A stretch of DNA of 64,000 nt, from assembly GCA_023376005.1 (NCBI GenBank), contig CM042160.1:84743229-84807228 (forward strand). Reading direction: 5' to 3'. This document shows, piece by piece, positions 10,860 through 23,368 of the stretch. Each line of letters starts with the position of its first letter. Position 1 is the first letter of the stretch. The position numbers and the translations under genes are program-made. This stretch comes from Doryteuthis pealeii. Lineage: Eukaryota > Mollusca > Cephalopoda > Myopsida > Loliginidae. Under the pieces are notes generated by a model. That model was not told the origin of the DNA. It did not search any database and saw nothing but the letters and a program-made list of their open reading frames with translations.

Positions 10860-11365
10860 AAGAGTCAATGTGTTACATTAAAGGAAAAAAAAGAAAGAAA
10901 AGAAAAGATCTAAAAGAAATGGTAAAAGAAAAAAAAAAAGAAAAAGTTAAATCCTGTCTATGCACATCATAGTAATCTAATCAATTTTCCCCCAATCAGG
11001 TTCGGATGTAAATGAAAGAAAAGAGAATAATCAATGATTGTGTGTGTAGTTGACTTCAAAGTGTCTTTAACCCCCCCCTCTTCTCCCTTTGAAGGAATTT
11101 AAGGAGAAGGGCGATGCTGATTATGGCTCGGCTAGACAAAGAAATACCAGAGAGACTAATACAGACAAAAAAAATATCAAAGAGATGCTAAGAAGATGTC
11201 AATAGTTTGTAAATACTGACAATATAACAGATGAGCATTGTCAAGGATATGACTAACCTGCATCCTTTTATTGCAATTACTCCCAGGTCCACTAACCTGT
11301 AGTGGTAGTATCTGTTAGGGTTCATCTATAGGTCAAATTGAAAATTAGTATCAAATAGGAATATG
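10860..11365. other. Low-complexity and unique AT-rich sequence
   Basis: A-rich GAAA/AAAG stretch at 10882-10950. The block 11265-11345 (TCCACTAACCTGTAGTGGTA, TGTTAGGGTTCATCTATAGG) matches the terminal repeat of family T in reverse orientation. No gene is supported. Confidence 0.6.
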
Positions 11366-11371
11366 AGAAAC

Positions 11372-11656
11372 ACACTGCACAAGATTAGTACTGATTAGTA
11401 CTAAGATTAGTACTACTAGTACTGCACAAGATTAGTACTGCACAAGATTAGTACTGCACAAGATTAGTACTGCACAAGATTAGTACTGCACAAGATTAGT
11501 ACTGCACAAGATTAGTACTGCACAAGATTAGTACTGCACAAGATTAGTACTGCACAAGATTAGTACTGCACAAGATTAGTACTGCACAAGATTAGTACTG
11601 CACAAGATTAGTACTGCACAAGATTAGTACTGCACAAGATTAGTACTGCACAAGAT
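11372..11656. repeat. 16-bp minisatellite, about 16-17 copies
   Basis: The unit GCACAAGATTAGTACT repeats head to tail almost without variation from about 11420 to 11656. Slightly irregular copies (ACTGATTAGTACTAAGATTA) occur at the left edge. Confidence 0.97.
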
Positions 11657-11839
11657 AGGTTATTTGATGAAGTTGTGTGCAAGCAAGATTATTTAAAAAA
11701 ATACTGATTTTAACACATTTCTGGCTAATTATGCATAGAGGTTAGGGAATCACATTCATTGTATATTCATATTTACATTTTTGTGTAATTGTTTCTTAAA
11801 GGGTTTTGTACATGGTCCTATCATCATTTTTAAGCAGAT

Positions 11840-12362
11840 CTATTTGACCCATAAATGGGACCCTAACTGGGTCAGAGTGAACCTGGAGTAATGGTAATGA
11901 AAGGGTACTACAAACCTTGGTCTCTCCAGAACTCAAGCCTCACCATCAGATGTAGTTTAGTCTCCTACCCAGAAACCCCTTTTTTAGAGGGGTGTCTTAC
12001 CCACTGCAAGGGATACAGTCAGCATACTCTAAGCTCCACCAACAAGGCTAACAGAGTTTGCGGATTTGTTTAGTCTACCGTATATGGAGAAATGTGGTGC
12101 TTGATGCCGATAGCTTTTTGATTTGGGGCATCCTGGGACGCACATATTTGCTTTGAATGAGTTCCTGGGAAATTTGAAGTTTCCCAACTAAAGTTTCTTA
12201 ATAGATTGTAGGGTTTTTATTTATGATCTGAGGAAACAACTAAAGCCATCTAACTCCTAATTCTGGAGCTCTGGGGAGTGTGGAGTACCTTTTCATTACC
12301 TTTACTCCCAATGTCCACTCTGCCCTAAAGTGGTAGTACATGTTAGAGTATCATCTATGGGT
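11840..12362. repeat. Family T element with ~75-bp terminal inverted repeats
   Basis: The left end (GACCCATAAATGGGACCCTA... TAATGAAAGGGTAC) and the right end (GTACCTTTTCATTACCTTTA... ATCTATGGGTTAA) are reverse complements with mismatches. The interior has GATAGCTTTTTGATTTGG and GCACATATTTGCTTTGAATG, shared with 10300-10360 and 12500-12530. Other members are at 9862, 12480 and 35110-35335. No coding capacity is seen. Confidence 0.75.
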
Positions 12363-12479
12363 TAATTAGATTGAATATATTTTTTTTTTTTTTAAATGTG
12401 TTTTTTAAAAAAAAGAGTTTGAAAGAAAAAAATTGAATACCCAATAAAAATGTATAGAACAAAACGTCTTCAGTGATGA

Positions 12480-12790
12480 GAGCATTTTTATTTAGTACAT
12501 CCTGGACGCACATATTTGCTTTGAATGAGTCCCCAACTAAAGTTTCTTAATAAATTAAAGGGTTTTTATCTACGATCTGGTAAAACAACTAAAGCTGTCT
12601 AACTCCTACCTTGTAACCTATCCTGTGTAATTCATGTCTAAGAAACCATTGAAATATATTTACAGTTAGCTTGAAATGGTAGGGGAAGAAAAAAGAAAAA
12701 CACTGGGAAGCATGGTTACAATTTTACTGCGTCCTTTTAGATTTTTTGTGCATCAGGGACACATGACACATACCTATCAGCATCTTTGGT
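12480..12790 (+). repeat. Family T interior fragment
   Basis: It matches 10320-10550 through CATCCTGG, GCACATATTTGCTTTGAATG, CTAACTCCTACCTTGTAA and ATTTACAGTTAGCTT, then CATACCTATCAGCATCT. No terminal repeats are visible. Confidence 0.7.
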
Positions 12791-12799
12791 GTTGTAATG

Positions 12800-13500
12800 G
12801 TTACTGTTGTAGAAAATGGACATTGCAAGAGGAGTTCAATTCTTGGACAAGGCATTTCACATAGTGCTAATATCCTTTGGAAAGTTATCAATCCAACTAT
12901 TCTCCCTAAATGTTTGGGTAAATACATACCTTCCCAATGGTATTAGTGTTAAAGAACGCAGTTTGCTATACTATTTACATGGCAAAATGCATTCTTTAAC
13001 CTTGGTCTTTTTTTTTCTGAACCTGAGACTTTGCATTTTACGTAGCACTAATACCATTGGGAAAGGTAGGTATTTACCCAAATAGTTTGCCACGAGTAAG
13101 ATGCAACACAAGTTCGCAAGTCTGTGGCATCCAGCGAGGATTGAACTCACTATTCAGTAATAACAGATCTGCAAGACTAACTTGTAAACCATTATACCAC
13201 AGGCAGACTTTTAGTGAATTTGATTCTCACTAGGTGCTCATACTCCCTCGTCTTGAGCTACAATTAATCTAAAATTAGTAATAACTTCCATGATAGTACG
13301 CACTACCCTTGGGAAAGGTATGCATCCATCTATTCTTCTTCCAACTATGGGTAAATAGTAGGGCAGACTGGTCTCTTTAACCTTGATATGGCAACCGATC
13401 TACGAGAAGGAAAACTTGAATTCAAACCTGTTAAACTCCACTTAAAAATTGACCTTGTGTCACATCTTACTCATTCAGAGGGGTTTGTAGATATGTATAT
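12800..13500. repeat. Cluster of SINE-B and SINE-C fragments
   Basis: 12810-12930 and 12940-13090 carry SINE-C pieces in opposite orientation (CACATAGTGCTAATATCC versus ACGTAGCACTAATACCATTG). 13070-13210 is an antisense SINE-B with GAGGATTGAACTCACTATTC and CCATTATACCACAGGC. 13290-13500 is a plus-strand SINE-C body with CTATGGGTAAATAGTAGGGC and GACCTTGTGTCACATC. The open frames here follow these repeats. Confidence 0.75.
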
Positions 13501-14202
13501 GCGTTACCTCTTGGGAGTGACAGACGAAAAAGACCCAGGAGTACACACACACACACACGTGTACGCATTTTTGTTTAATTACACATCGAGCCCATGTATG
13601 TGTAATCTTTACGGTTCACATATCTGCTTTTTAGTGTAAGACGTATAACACGAAAACACACACACATACAGTAGGCATTTGTTATCTTGTACTGTGCACA
13701 CTGGGAGATGTCTGTCAGCATTAGTAATATCTAGCAAGCACACGTGGTATGTTTTTGTGGTTGATATTGTCCTTATACCAGAGTAAAAGTAACAGTGTTA
13801 GGTTTGTTGAAATATCTTTACATCATCAACTTTTATGTAAATGAAAAAGACTTTTTTTTTTAAATATAAACTATACTATTTTGAGTCAATGTTTAGAAAC
13901 TAAAATGTAAAATTGACCAACTTAAGTGGATTCCTTAGACTCCACAGAGTTGACAATTCCTCAAACTGAAACATTTATATTTTTTTAGAGCTATTTATGG
14001 GCAACTCTCACAGTGCGTGTGTGTGTGTGTGTGAGGGGGGGGGATATTAGTTTATTTAGTTAGCAAATCTTTAATCGGTACCTAAGACTAGATTTGTATG
14101 CCTAAGCTAAGTTTGATAAATAATTATTTTTAACTCTGTTTTCGAAAAATATTTTTTTTTAAACCTAATTTAAAGCTCTTAAATTCACACACACACATTG
14201 TT
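13500..14202. other. AT-rich sequence with short CA/GT microsatellites
   Basis: (CA)n at about 13545-13557, (GT)n at 14015-14031 followed by a G run. No gene, RNA or structured element is supported. Confidence 0.6.
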
Positions 14203-14436
14203 GTCATCGGGGTGGCCTGAATTTGGTATCAGCCTGACAGTGAGGGAGTCTATCCCCTTTTCACTAGTGCTAGACCAAGGAGATTATTTTTGCGTTTGAG
14301 GTGGAGCGCCACACCTACCACCAGCTCTTTACTTTACCACACAGATTCATATGCTGAGTTGGCTAGGGGCGGTATCGAACCAGGAACCTTGTGGTTCAGA
14401 GGCACACACACACTACCAACTGAGCCAAACCGGCCC

Positions 14437-14437
<1 letters not shown>
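14203..14437 (-). repeat. SINE-A, full length with small internal deletion
   Basis: Antisense copy from GTCATCGGGGTGGCCTGAAT to the complement of the A box (CCAACTGAGCCAAACCGGCC). The usual TCCCTGTGCTACTC block is shortened. It is followed by (AT)n and poly(T) at 14439-14481. Confidence 0.88.
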
Positions 14438-14477
<40 letters not shown>

Positions 14478-14481
14478 TTTT

Positions 14482-16200
14482 CGATGAGCAGTAATTATTT
14501 AAATTTAGCATTAAAAAGATGTTATAAATTCTGTCAGATTTAAACAGTAAACAGCAAAATGGGTCTTGCAGTTGAAAGAAGGAAAACTATATAGCAGTTG
14601 TAGCCAAGGCCTTCTTATCAAAATGCCCTTCAAATAAAAATTAAAAAAATAACAATAAAACTAATTTTTTAATTTGTCTTCATATTGTAAAAAATCAATT
14701 AAAAAAAAGAATTAGAATCCCAATCAATGGCCTATTTCTGTTGTAAACAAGAAATTCTAAGATTCAATTCACTGAAGCATACGGTATCGAAATATTCTCT
14801 TGTATGGGAAGAGGTGGTGTGCTAGAACACGTGACTAAGTTACCATCATCAATTATTCCTTTCCTCAAAAGATGACAGATTGAATTTTGTTAAATGATTT
14901 TCAAAATTAGCTCGATTATCAAGTGATTTTTTTATATTTTAAAACGCTGCATAGTTTGGCTGTAATATCAAGTGAACTAATTTGTTTTTTGGGGGAGGGG
15001 GGTTCGTAAACTAGTTTTTATATTCAACATATAGATTCCTTGAAAAAATCGATCCAGGAAATATTTGGGGTAGTAGAGGTGAGTTCATTAACAATGCTGT
15101 CCTTGTCATAAAAAGTACCAGAGAAAAGCACAATTGTTTCCCGCCTGACCGATTTCTTTGAAATAATGAAAAGAGTTTTTTTTTGTTTTTTGTTTTTTTA
15201 ATTCTAATCCTTTATTTTTGTTTTGTTATATTTTTTTTTATTATTTTTATTTATAGAGTAAAAATTAAGTTCTTGAAATTATGTTCACATATAAGGCCAA
15301 GGAAAAAAGAAAAATTCTAAATATGATAATTGTGAGAAAGAAAAAACGAAATATCTCTAAAAACAATTTGTACTAAAATTACTGCTACAAGCAGACTTAG
15401 CTTAGAAACACGTGTACCTCATTTATGTAATAATAATAATAATAATAATAAAGATCCAAAAAGCTTAGGGAAAAAACTGAAAATGAGAGGAAGAATTGAG
15501 ACAACTGCATTGCTGCAATCGGCTAGAATACTCAGAAGAGTCCTGGAGACCTGAGGAGACTTGTCACTCAGACTCCAGTGAAAGACCATCAGCTAACGCT
15601 GGTGTGAAAAACTATTACAATAATAATAACAACTCATAATACTACTACTAAATCTTTGAGTATATGTGTAACCCAACAAAAACGGCACACCATAGCGTGA
15701 TTTTTAGAGCAATGCATTTTTTTAAAATGCTTTAACTAAAAAGTGGATTTCGAATCCAATAATTTCTAACTGAATAATTGATTTTATAGGTCAGCATCCA
15801 CGCTAATTGACAGGTTTATTAAATCATGGAAATTCTCGACACAAGATCATTATAAACCCCTTTTTTTTAAAAATCCCATTCTTTCCTAAACAGAAGCATC
15901 AATATCATCATGAACTTCAGTTACAGCGGGAACTCAACTGATTCACGGATCGTCTAGTAGTAATAATAACAACACGAGCAGTGAGTAAAATAAGATTTAC
16001 ATAATATTTTGATTGGGACAAAGAAAAAGAGAAAAGATGGGAGCCCCCCTACCAAATGATAACCGAGGTGGTAAATGAGGACCAGGTTTTTTTTTCGAGG
16101 GTTTTTTGTAAGATGATATCTCAAAAAGAAAGTGTCTTAAACACTAAATCCTAGCTTCCTTCTCTCTCTCAGGAATGTGAAACTTAGGGATGGATGATAA
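14482..16200. other. Non-coding AT-rich stretch with one repeat fragment
   Basis: Mostly unique sequence without a credible frame. 15430-15640 holds (AAT)n flanking a block with GAGACAACTGCATTGCTGCA, AGTCCTGGAGACCTGAGGAG and ACCATCAGCTAACGCTGG; its style is that of a retroelement 3' end, unassigned. Confidence 0.55.
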
Positions 16201-19200
16201 CGAATTTAAGAAAAAGTCGTAGAAAAAAAAAAAAAAAAAAAAATAGACTTTGTAGAGACAGTGGCCCCATGTCAAGCTATGTGGGTTAAATTTTATACTG
16301 TACAGAAAAAACGAAAAGATGGGAAAAAGTGAAAAGTTAGAACCAGAGTCGTACGGATGTCACAAGTGAAAAATTGACTGTCATTAGATATCTCCCCCCA
16401 CCCACCCCCAACAATGTTTAGGGGTGGTTTAATGTCAATAAAATTCACAGCCACTTTAAACAGGAAAAAGACGATGGAAACAATGAAAATGAGACATTTA
16501 AACATTGGGATGATATAGATGAAAACTTGGAAGAGGAGGAAGAAGAAGAAGAAGAAGAAGAGTCCTTGCAGTTGATTTTCCAATATTTGCTTTTGAAACT
16601 AAAAATCAGAGGATACAACTATAGTAGTTCTTTTATCTTTTATAGAGAACAAAAAAATAATAAAATGAAAATAAATGAATTGTTATTGAGAGTGTATTCG
16701 TGATTTTAATCAATAATTTAAAAAAAAAAAAAAGAAAATTAAATAAACTATTTCGGAAAATAATGTCGGACAAAAAAAAATCTTGCTTCGATTTGTTTTC
16801 AGTACGATTTACGGATATATAGTCACGTGGCAAATCACATTTTCGGGGGATGGGAGTATTTTTTTTTTTTCTATTTTAAGTTTAAAATAAAAAAAACAAA
16901 TAAAAGAAATCAATTTCAACATTAGTAAAAGAAATTTAAAAAAACAAAAAAAACAATAAAAAATGAAAAATTTGGAAAAAAAAATCCTTTCAATTTAATA
17001 ATCACTCCCTAATAAATATTAATAAAAATACTAAATCCATTTGACAGCAACATAGAAAAGTTGAAGTTAAATCTAAATTTAATATGAAACCACTTATCTT
17101 CAAAAAGGTGTGTGGTAGGAGGTTTAATTTGTCAAATAATGTAATGAACTTTTAACATCACAGGAGCATATTCAACTGCACCCACTCACACTATACACAC
17201 CCTAGTATATAATACATACTAATGTGTGCGTATTCACACGCGTGTGTGTTAATAATCGTTATGTTGAATAATAAATATTAAAATATTAAATCGTTATGTT
17301 AAATATTAAAACGGCCGTGGTCATTACCGACTGACACTACTACTTAAGGAAGATAAAGATCTTAGTATAAAACGTGTTAGATAAAGCGTGTTTTTTGTGG
17401 AGGGGGGGGGTCTTTAATACCAATAATATTCATTTCGTATTCACCCTTTTTTCCTTTCATAATTTTCAGTACAAATCCGATTTTTCGACATTTATACTCG
17501 CCAATTTCAACTGCCCGAAAATGCTTCCGCAATATGGTCGTTTCAAATATTGACCCATACATGTACGAACATGTGCTACTAGAAAGGCCCAAGTGTTATT
17601 ATAATAATTATAAAATTAAAGGTAAAAAAGGGCATAAAGCGATAAAATGTCAGTGGTTTATGTAAGTGTTTTTATTGATAAGAAAAAAATGAAACTAAGG
17701 AGTTGTGAATAAATAAATAAAGAATTTGAATCAAATGAAAATTTGATTAGAGTGTGAGAAAACAGTGTAAAAAGGTAATAAACATCATATCATATGACTT
17801 GCAACTCTTATTAAAAAGAGGTGAATATATTAACATCACTGCATTGAATTGTTTCCTCCAGTTCACACTTATGAAAAAATGTCAACATTTAAAAATGTTG
17901 GTTTGATGATAGTTTTAATAGCGAAATAAATAATATATATTGATTTATAGAATGATAAACATTTCTTTTTTGATCAGCTGTAAATGAATAATTATGTGGA
18001 ATTTTAAAAATAAAAGTTGGCCGATTTTAATTTATTGAACTTAAAAAGAAACTGTCACTTTTTGAGTAATAATTAAATAAAATAGGTTAATTTTATTATT
18101 CTTAACTAATGATTAACGAGTCGACTCGCAGCGATCTATGATGATACTGGTGCTGCTATTTAGGAAGGAGAAAATATTTTAATTCAAATTCACACTTTTC
18201 ACCTTGTATCAAAAACCTGAATTATTTTTTTTCTAAGTTTATCGCAAATAGACACCCCCACATTTATTCAGTTTCAAATTGAATTGGAAATAACCATTTT
18301 TTTAGAGCATAAGAATTATTGCTTTTTTAGTAAGAATCACACTATAACAGTTTTTGATGGGTTTTGTATGAGTACGTAAGATGAGTGAAAATTTTTAAAT
18401 AATTCAATTTTTATTTATTTTTGAACAGTGAAAAAAATATATTGAAAGATTAATTCTTTACCCAGTGTAATTGATACTATAAAAATAAATTTCTAAAAAA
18501 AATAAAAATAAAAAAATAAAAAATAAAAATTTTTTAGTAAGATACTACTAAAAATACATAATTATAACACAAATTAATACATAACATTAACTAAACATAT
18601 CAGCATTCCATTAGCAAATATTTTACTTTTTTCTTTAAGACAATTCTATTTTCAATATATATATTTTTTAAATCCTATTTTAAATCTTTATAACAAAAAA
18701 AAAAATAAAAATAAATCCGTGGCTTCATTAATTTTGAAAAACAAAGTCCCATTTTCTGTAATATTTAATAATAGATAATAGTTAACCCACTTATGACACA
18801 CCATTACAACATGTATTGGAATTTATTGCATAATTTTAACGTGTAAACTGCAGCATAAATAATAAAGACCCATTATACCCCACCTCTAGCATTTTTTAAT
18901 AAAACAATTTCGTCATCCGTATATTTACTCTGCAGCGATAAACCATCCTAAAATTGATAAACAAAAGTATCAATGCACATATTTTGTGTATTTTCAGGTC
19001 ATCATCGAGACATACACATGTTCTATACTGTACTGTACGATACTGCATTTTTAGTTTAGTAGCAAGTACTGCTATACGTTGATACATCACTAAATCCGTG
19101 GCTTAAAAGTTTTTCTTTCCTTTATTTTTTCTTTCAAATTCTTGTTAAGGCACTTAACTCCAAAAGCAGCTCCATTAAACAAAAAGATCGAATAGAGTGA

Positions 19201-20183
19201 AATTTTGTCAGATCAAAATTTAGTTTAGTGTTTCTGGCTATGGACTTTTCTGGTCCACAAACAAGCGTAGAGAGTGAAGTGGTTTGAGAAAATGTTCTTC
19301 CTTATATTAAATAAACTGAGAAGAAGAGATATGATAATGACCTAGTGAGTGAATATAAGTAAATGTAAACATGAAAGATTTGCATTTTTTAGGGGGGGGG
19401 GGTCAACTAAATGTAATTCTAGTCACGGTGTATGTGTATGTGAGGGGGGGGTCCTAAATTAGTCGACACAACAGAGACATTGTGGAAGGAACGAACACGG
19501 AAGTTTATTGTGAATGAATGAGAATTTTTAAGTAGACACGATTTTGCTGGTCGGAATAAATTTTTTTTTTTTTAGGGGGGGGGGCATCTCATCTCATCAC
19601 GTTGTAATAATTAGAAAGCTAGTCTTACAAACCAATTACTACTGAGTAGAGAGTTCGATCCTAACTAGGTTGTCCTATTATTACAGCCTTGTGTCAAAGC
19701 TAAACTTGGTTTGGTTTTTAAAGGCAACTCGTTTTGGAGTAGTATAATAATAATGATCGATCATTAAGATCGATCAGAAATCAATGATAACTTAACGAGT
19801 TCGATCCTCAATGGGTGACCTATACTTCTGGCCTTGTGTTAAACTAAGCAAATCTTATTACATTAGTACTACTCTAAAAAGAGTGAGCAATATTTTCTGA
19901 ATTTGAAATATTTTCACAAGAAAACTCGTTGAAGGAAGAACAGAACATTGTTATTTCTAAATCACATCCTGAAATGTGTCAAATATACGTGGGAGGGAGG
20001 CTATTTATAATCTAACACACACATTAACACACACGTCATTCAATAACTAAGGGGGAATTCATTTTTTGAAAACAAAAACAAAACAAAGCAAAATATTTCC
20101 CCCATAACCCCCACTTTGCATTGTTATGAAATAGTTTATATTTATATAATTACTTTAGTAACACAAAAATATTCATTTTGAAG
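16200..20183. other. AT-rich intergenic sequence
   Basis: Homopolymer A and T runs, G runs such as 17402-17410, 19393-19401 and 19574-19582, and a GAA/GAG tract at 16534-16560. SINE-B-like fragments occur at about 19605-19710 and 19795-19855 (GAGTTCGATCCTAACTAGG, CTTGTGTCAAAG). The short minus-strand frames at 16293-16833 are low-complexity and not supported. Confidence 0.6.
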
Positions 20184-20189
20184 CTATTC

Positions 20190-20415
20190 AAAATGGCGGC
20201 AAATCAGAGCTCCAGGCTTGAACAGAGGTCTGTCATCAAATTTCTGGTGGCTGAAAAGTGAAAACCATGTGAAAAAAGAATGTGCGAGATGTACGAAGAA
20301 GCATGTTTTAGTCAACAAAAATGTAAATAGACTAAACATGGGTTTGTCACTACGAGCTAGATTCAAACAGACAATCCAGTAAAGAAGGCCATGTTGACAG
20401 TCCTCGGGGTGGGGG
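20190..20415 (+). pseudogene. mariner-family transposase remnant, N-terminal helix-turn-helix part
   Basis: Plus-strand conceptual translation from an ATG near 20192 reads MAANQSSRLEQRSVIKFLVA, then PCEKRMCEMYEEACFSQQK, resembling the N-terminal helix-turn-helix domain of mariner transposases. In-frame stops occur. Near 20385 a KKAMLTVLG-like phrase resembles the TVFWD part of the catalytic domain, implying an internal deletion. It is dead and non-autonomous. Confidence 0.6.
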
Positions 20416-20699
20416 GGTATATACAACTGTAAACAGTAATTCCTATTGCCAACCCCTTGGGCAAAATTCACCTATTTATTGAATGACCCGCGTGTGTGAA
20501 CACACACACACACACAGGTTTGATTAGAATCAGTGGTAGACGGGTGGGGCCTTCAAGAGGTCTATAAAATGTATCGAAAATATTATTGCCCTAAGATATA
20601 AGTCAATAAGTAAAACTAAGATTGTCAAAAAGAACAATATTGTATTTCATTTTCCTTTTAACTTCTTTAAGGTGTGGAATTCTTGTGAACGAAAGAGGG

Positions 20700-20720
20700 A
20701 AATGTACGGGGGGGGGGGTC
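20700..20720. repeat. Poly(G) run
   Basis: A run of about ten G residues. Similar runs are scattered through the window and suggest either simple-sequence drift or homopolymer length error. Confidence 0.7.
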
Positions 20721-20811
20721 GTAACCATTTCGGTTTCTACTGAAAGTTTTAAATATCTCCAAATAAATTGTAAAAAACTTAGAAAAAAAACAAACAATCG
20801 TAGTTTTAGTA

Positions 20812-21020
20812 TTATTTGGATTATTCGGACTATTGTCCTCATCTTTATTGTTATCTGTACAATGTTTCGACCGATGTGCCCTCCGGCCTTCTTCAGGTAT
20901 TTCTTGTCGGATTCGGAGACTTTCTTGTAATTGTAATGTACAGATAACAATAAAGATGAGAACAATAGTCCGAATAATCCAAATAACACTAATTATCAAG
21001 CCTCATCTCGAAAATTCAGA
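20812..21020 (-). repeat. Inverted-repeat element with hammerhead-like core
   Basis: Arms of about 50 bp at 20812-20866 and 20939-20990 are reverse complements (ATTCGGACTATTGTCCTCAT versus its complement). Between them, on the minus strand, lies ACCTGAAGAAGGCCGGAGGG... CGGTCGAAACAT. CTGAAGA fits the hammerhead CUGANGA box, and GGCC/GGTC could pair before GAAA. An extra A sits between the box and the stem, so catalytic activity is doubtful. The downstream arm begins one or two bases past where cleavage would occur. Confidence 0.6.
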
Positions 21021-22860
21021 GAAATAATAGCAGTTTTTTTACTGCAGCAAAATTCTTCTTTTGTAATTTTTGAGGGTTTTTTTTTCTGACCATCGATGTG
21101 TATATGATAAAAAAAGGGAACATTCATAGAAGTTCGACAGACACAGGACACAGTGTTAAAAAAACAAAAAAAAAACAAAAGATAGAAATAAAAATACTAT
21201 CATTTTCAGATTAGACAAAATATCCCCATTCATTCATTATTCGTAGAATAAGGAAGCATTTACTTCTAAAATGGGCCAGTCGCCAAATAAATTATTTTAT
21301 TGTTGGTCAACCCACCCCCACCAAAAATTACCCGCATTTTCCTATTAAAAAACAAAATACTGGCTATTTAGATTTCACAATGGCCTGCCAAAAAGTAAAC
21401 AACATTGCTTTATAATTTAAACATCAAAACAAATACGAATTATCTTCTTTTTTATTATTATTATAAACAATAATAAACATTAGCAAAGAAAATCTGGAGA
21501 TGAGGGGGGGTTGTCTTTACAGTCTAAATCAAAAATAATTAAAAGATAGCACCATTACGGATTGTTATTTACCTATTTTACTTTATATATACATAGTAAT
21601 ATAAATATATTTGATTAATTAGAATAAAATATTTCAGATAGTCACAATAAATAAAGAAAAGAAAAATGACATCATTTTTCACTCTCGTCTCAGTCTTTTG
21701 TAGCATTGATTGAGACATGTTTAATATTTTGTTTTTAAGTAGACAAAGTGAAAGCATCATTCCAGGAATAGTTTTATTTTTAGCTGTTTTTTTTGTTTGT
21801 TTTTTTTGGGGGGTAGGATTTGTCTTATCTAAATTAACCAGTACTTTAAGAAAATTAAATAGGGACATAACATTAAATTATGAACAGGGTTCGATGCTGG
21901 TACTGCACCTCCAATTTTAAGGGGGGGGGGTGAAATATTTAAAATTCGGAAAATATATTTTTAAAATTGAATAAATTTAGGCTTTTAAATCATTTGAAAT
22001 ATTAAGCCAAATAACTAAAAAAAAAGTCAAAGCATATTTAATAAACAATATTAAAAAACAAAAACAAACAAAAAAGGCACTCCAATGTATAAATCAAATG
22101 ATAATATAATCCCCAAAGAGTGTTTAAGTAAGCAAACGAGTTTTAAATTGTTTTAAATATTTTAGATGAAGCATTGCAAACATTCATTTTGAATTTCTTT
22201 CATCTTTTAATAAAAAACAAAAAAAAAAAAAAAAACAAACAATAGACGACCCGTGAAGGCATTGGGTTCTTGTAACAGCGATCCATAATTATATTGATGC
22301 TTCTATTCAGGAAGGAGTGAAAGATTAAACTAGTATTTCTCATTTCAGTTATATCGAGAATTAAAAAACTGACGTCCAGCCCCCGCTCAAAAAAGCTAGA
22401 TTGGCAGAGTTTTTGTTGTGGGTTCAATTCTCACAAGGTGTTCGCATACTTCTGGCTTGGTGCCATATATAAGCTGTTTAGTAAATAATAACTATTCAAA
22501 GAGCATATTAAATGTATTGCTCTAATAAAAGTTTCGTTAGGATGTGCCGTTTTTACTAGGATACGGTTAGATACACATTTAATTGTATTATTTTAAAAGG
22601 AAAATTGAGGTTAGTGAAGTTTGAAAATTATTTATGTATCATTTTTGGTTAGTTTTTATATCAAATAAATTAAAGTTTTTAAATCGAGTATCTTTAAATA
22701 ATTTAAAGATTAATTTTGATATTTTAAGATCATTTTTTTTTTTTGCTTGTTTGCTGTTTTTCGAATAGGGTAACAGAAAAAAAAAAACAGAAAAAAAGAG
22801 GGGGGGAATAATGGGGTATAATATTGGTTCTTCTCTAGCCCCGAAAAGATTCAATAAAAT
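21020..22860. other. AT-rich sequence, possibly intron of the FAM83-like gene
   Basis: No exon is visible. A SINE-B-like fragment lies at about 22400-22480 (GTGGGTTCAATTCTCACAAG, TTGGTGCCATATA). If the minus-strand gene at 23365 continues, this interval lies in its first intron. Poly(A), poly(T) and poly(G) runs are frequent. Confidence 0.55.
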
Positions 22861-22869
22861 CAATGTTCA

Positions 22870-23230
22870 TTTTTTTTTTTAGTAACATTATTTTAACTTT
22901 TTTTTTTAAATTGTCATTTTTGCTTTTAGCAACATTTTTTTATTGTAACTTTTTTTAACAACATTATTGTAATTTTTTATTGTAACTTTTAACAACATTA
23001 TTGTAATTTTTTTAACAACATTATAGTAACTTTTTATTGTTATTTTTAAATAACATTATTCTAACTTTTTTTACATTATTGTAATTTTTTTAATGTAACT
23101 TTAACATTGTAATTTTTTTTACAACTTTTTTAACAACATTATTGTAATATTTTTTTTTTTACAACATTGTAAGTTTTTACAGTATTATTGTAACTTTTTA
23201 TCATAATTTTTAAACAACATTATAACTTAC
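22870..23230. repeat. Degenerate AT-rich minisatellite
   Basis: About a dozen imperfect repeats built from AACAACATTATTGTAA and TTTTTT with variable unit length. It lies just past the splice donor of the minus-strand exon, so it is probably intronic. Confidence 0.85.
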
Positions 23231-23360
23231 CCCAAACTTTAATAATCGAGAAAAAAATGAATTAAATTATCATCGGTCAGGCATAAACAAAAAGCATAAA
23301 TATCTTCACTTTTTTTTTTTTTAATCTTCATTTTTTTTTTTTTTTTTTTTTCATTTTTTC

Positions 23361-23368
23361 TTACCTGT
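23361..23368 (-). promoter_or_regulatory. Splice donor site of the FAM83-like exon
   Basis: On the minus strand the sequence is ACACAG|GTAAGAA, matching the U1 consensus. The frame continues into a lysine-rich AAG/AAA tract without similarity, supporting exon termination here. Confidence 0.8.

Noticed and set aside
20603..20999. Minus- and plus-strand frames of 102-128 codons
   Set aside because: They overlap each other across an inverted repeat family seen five times in the window.
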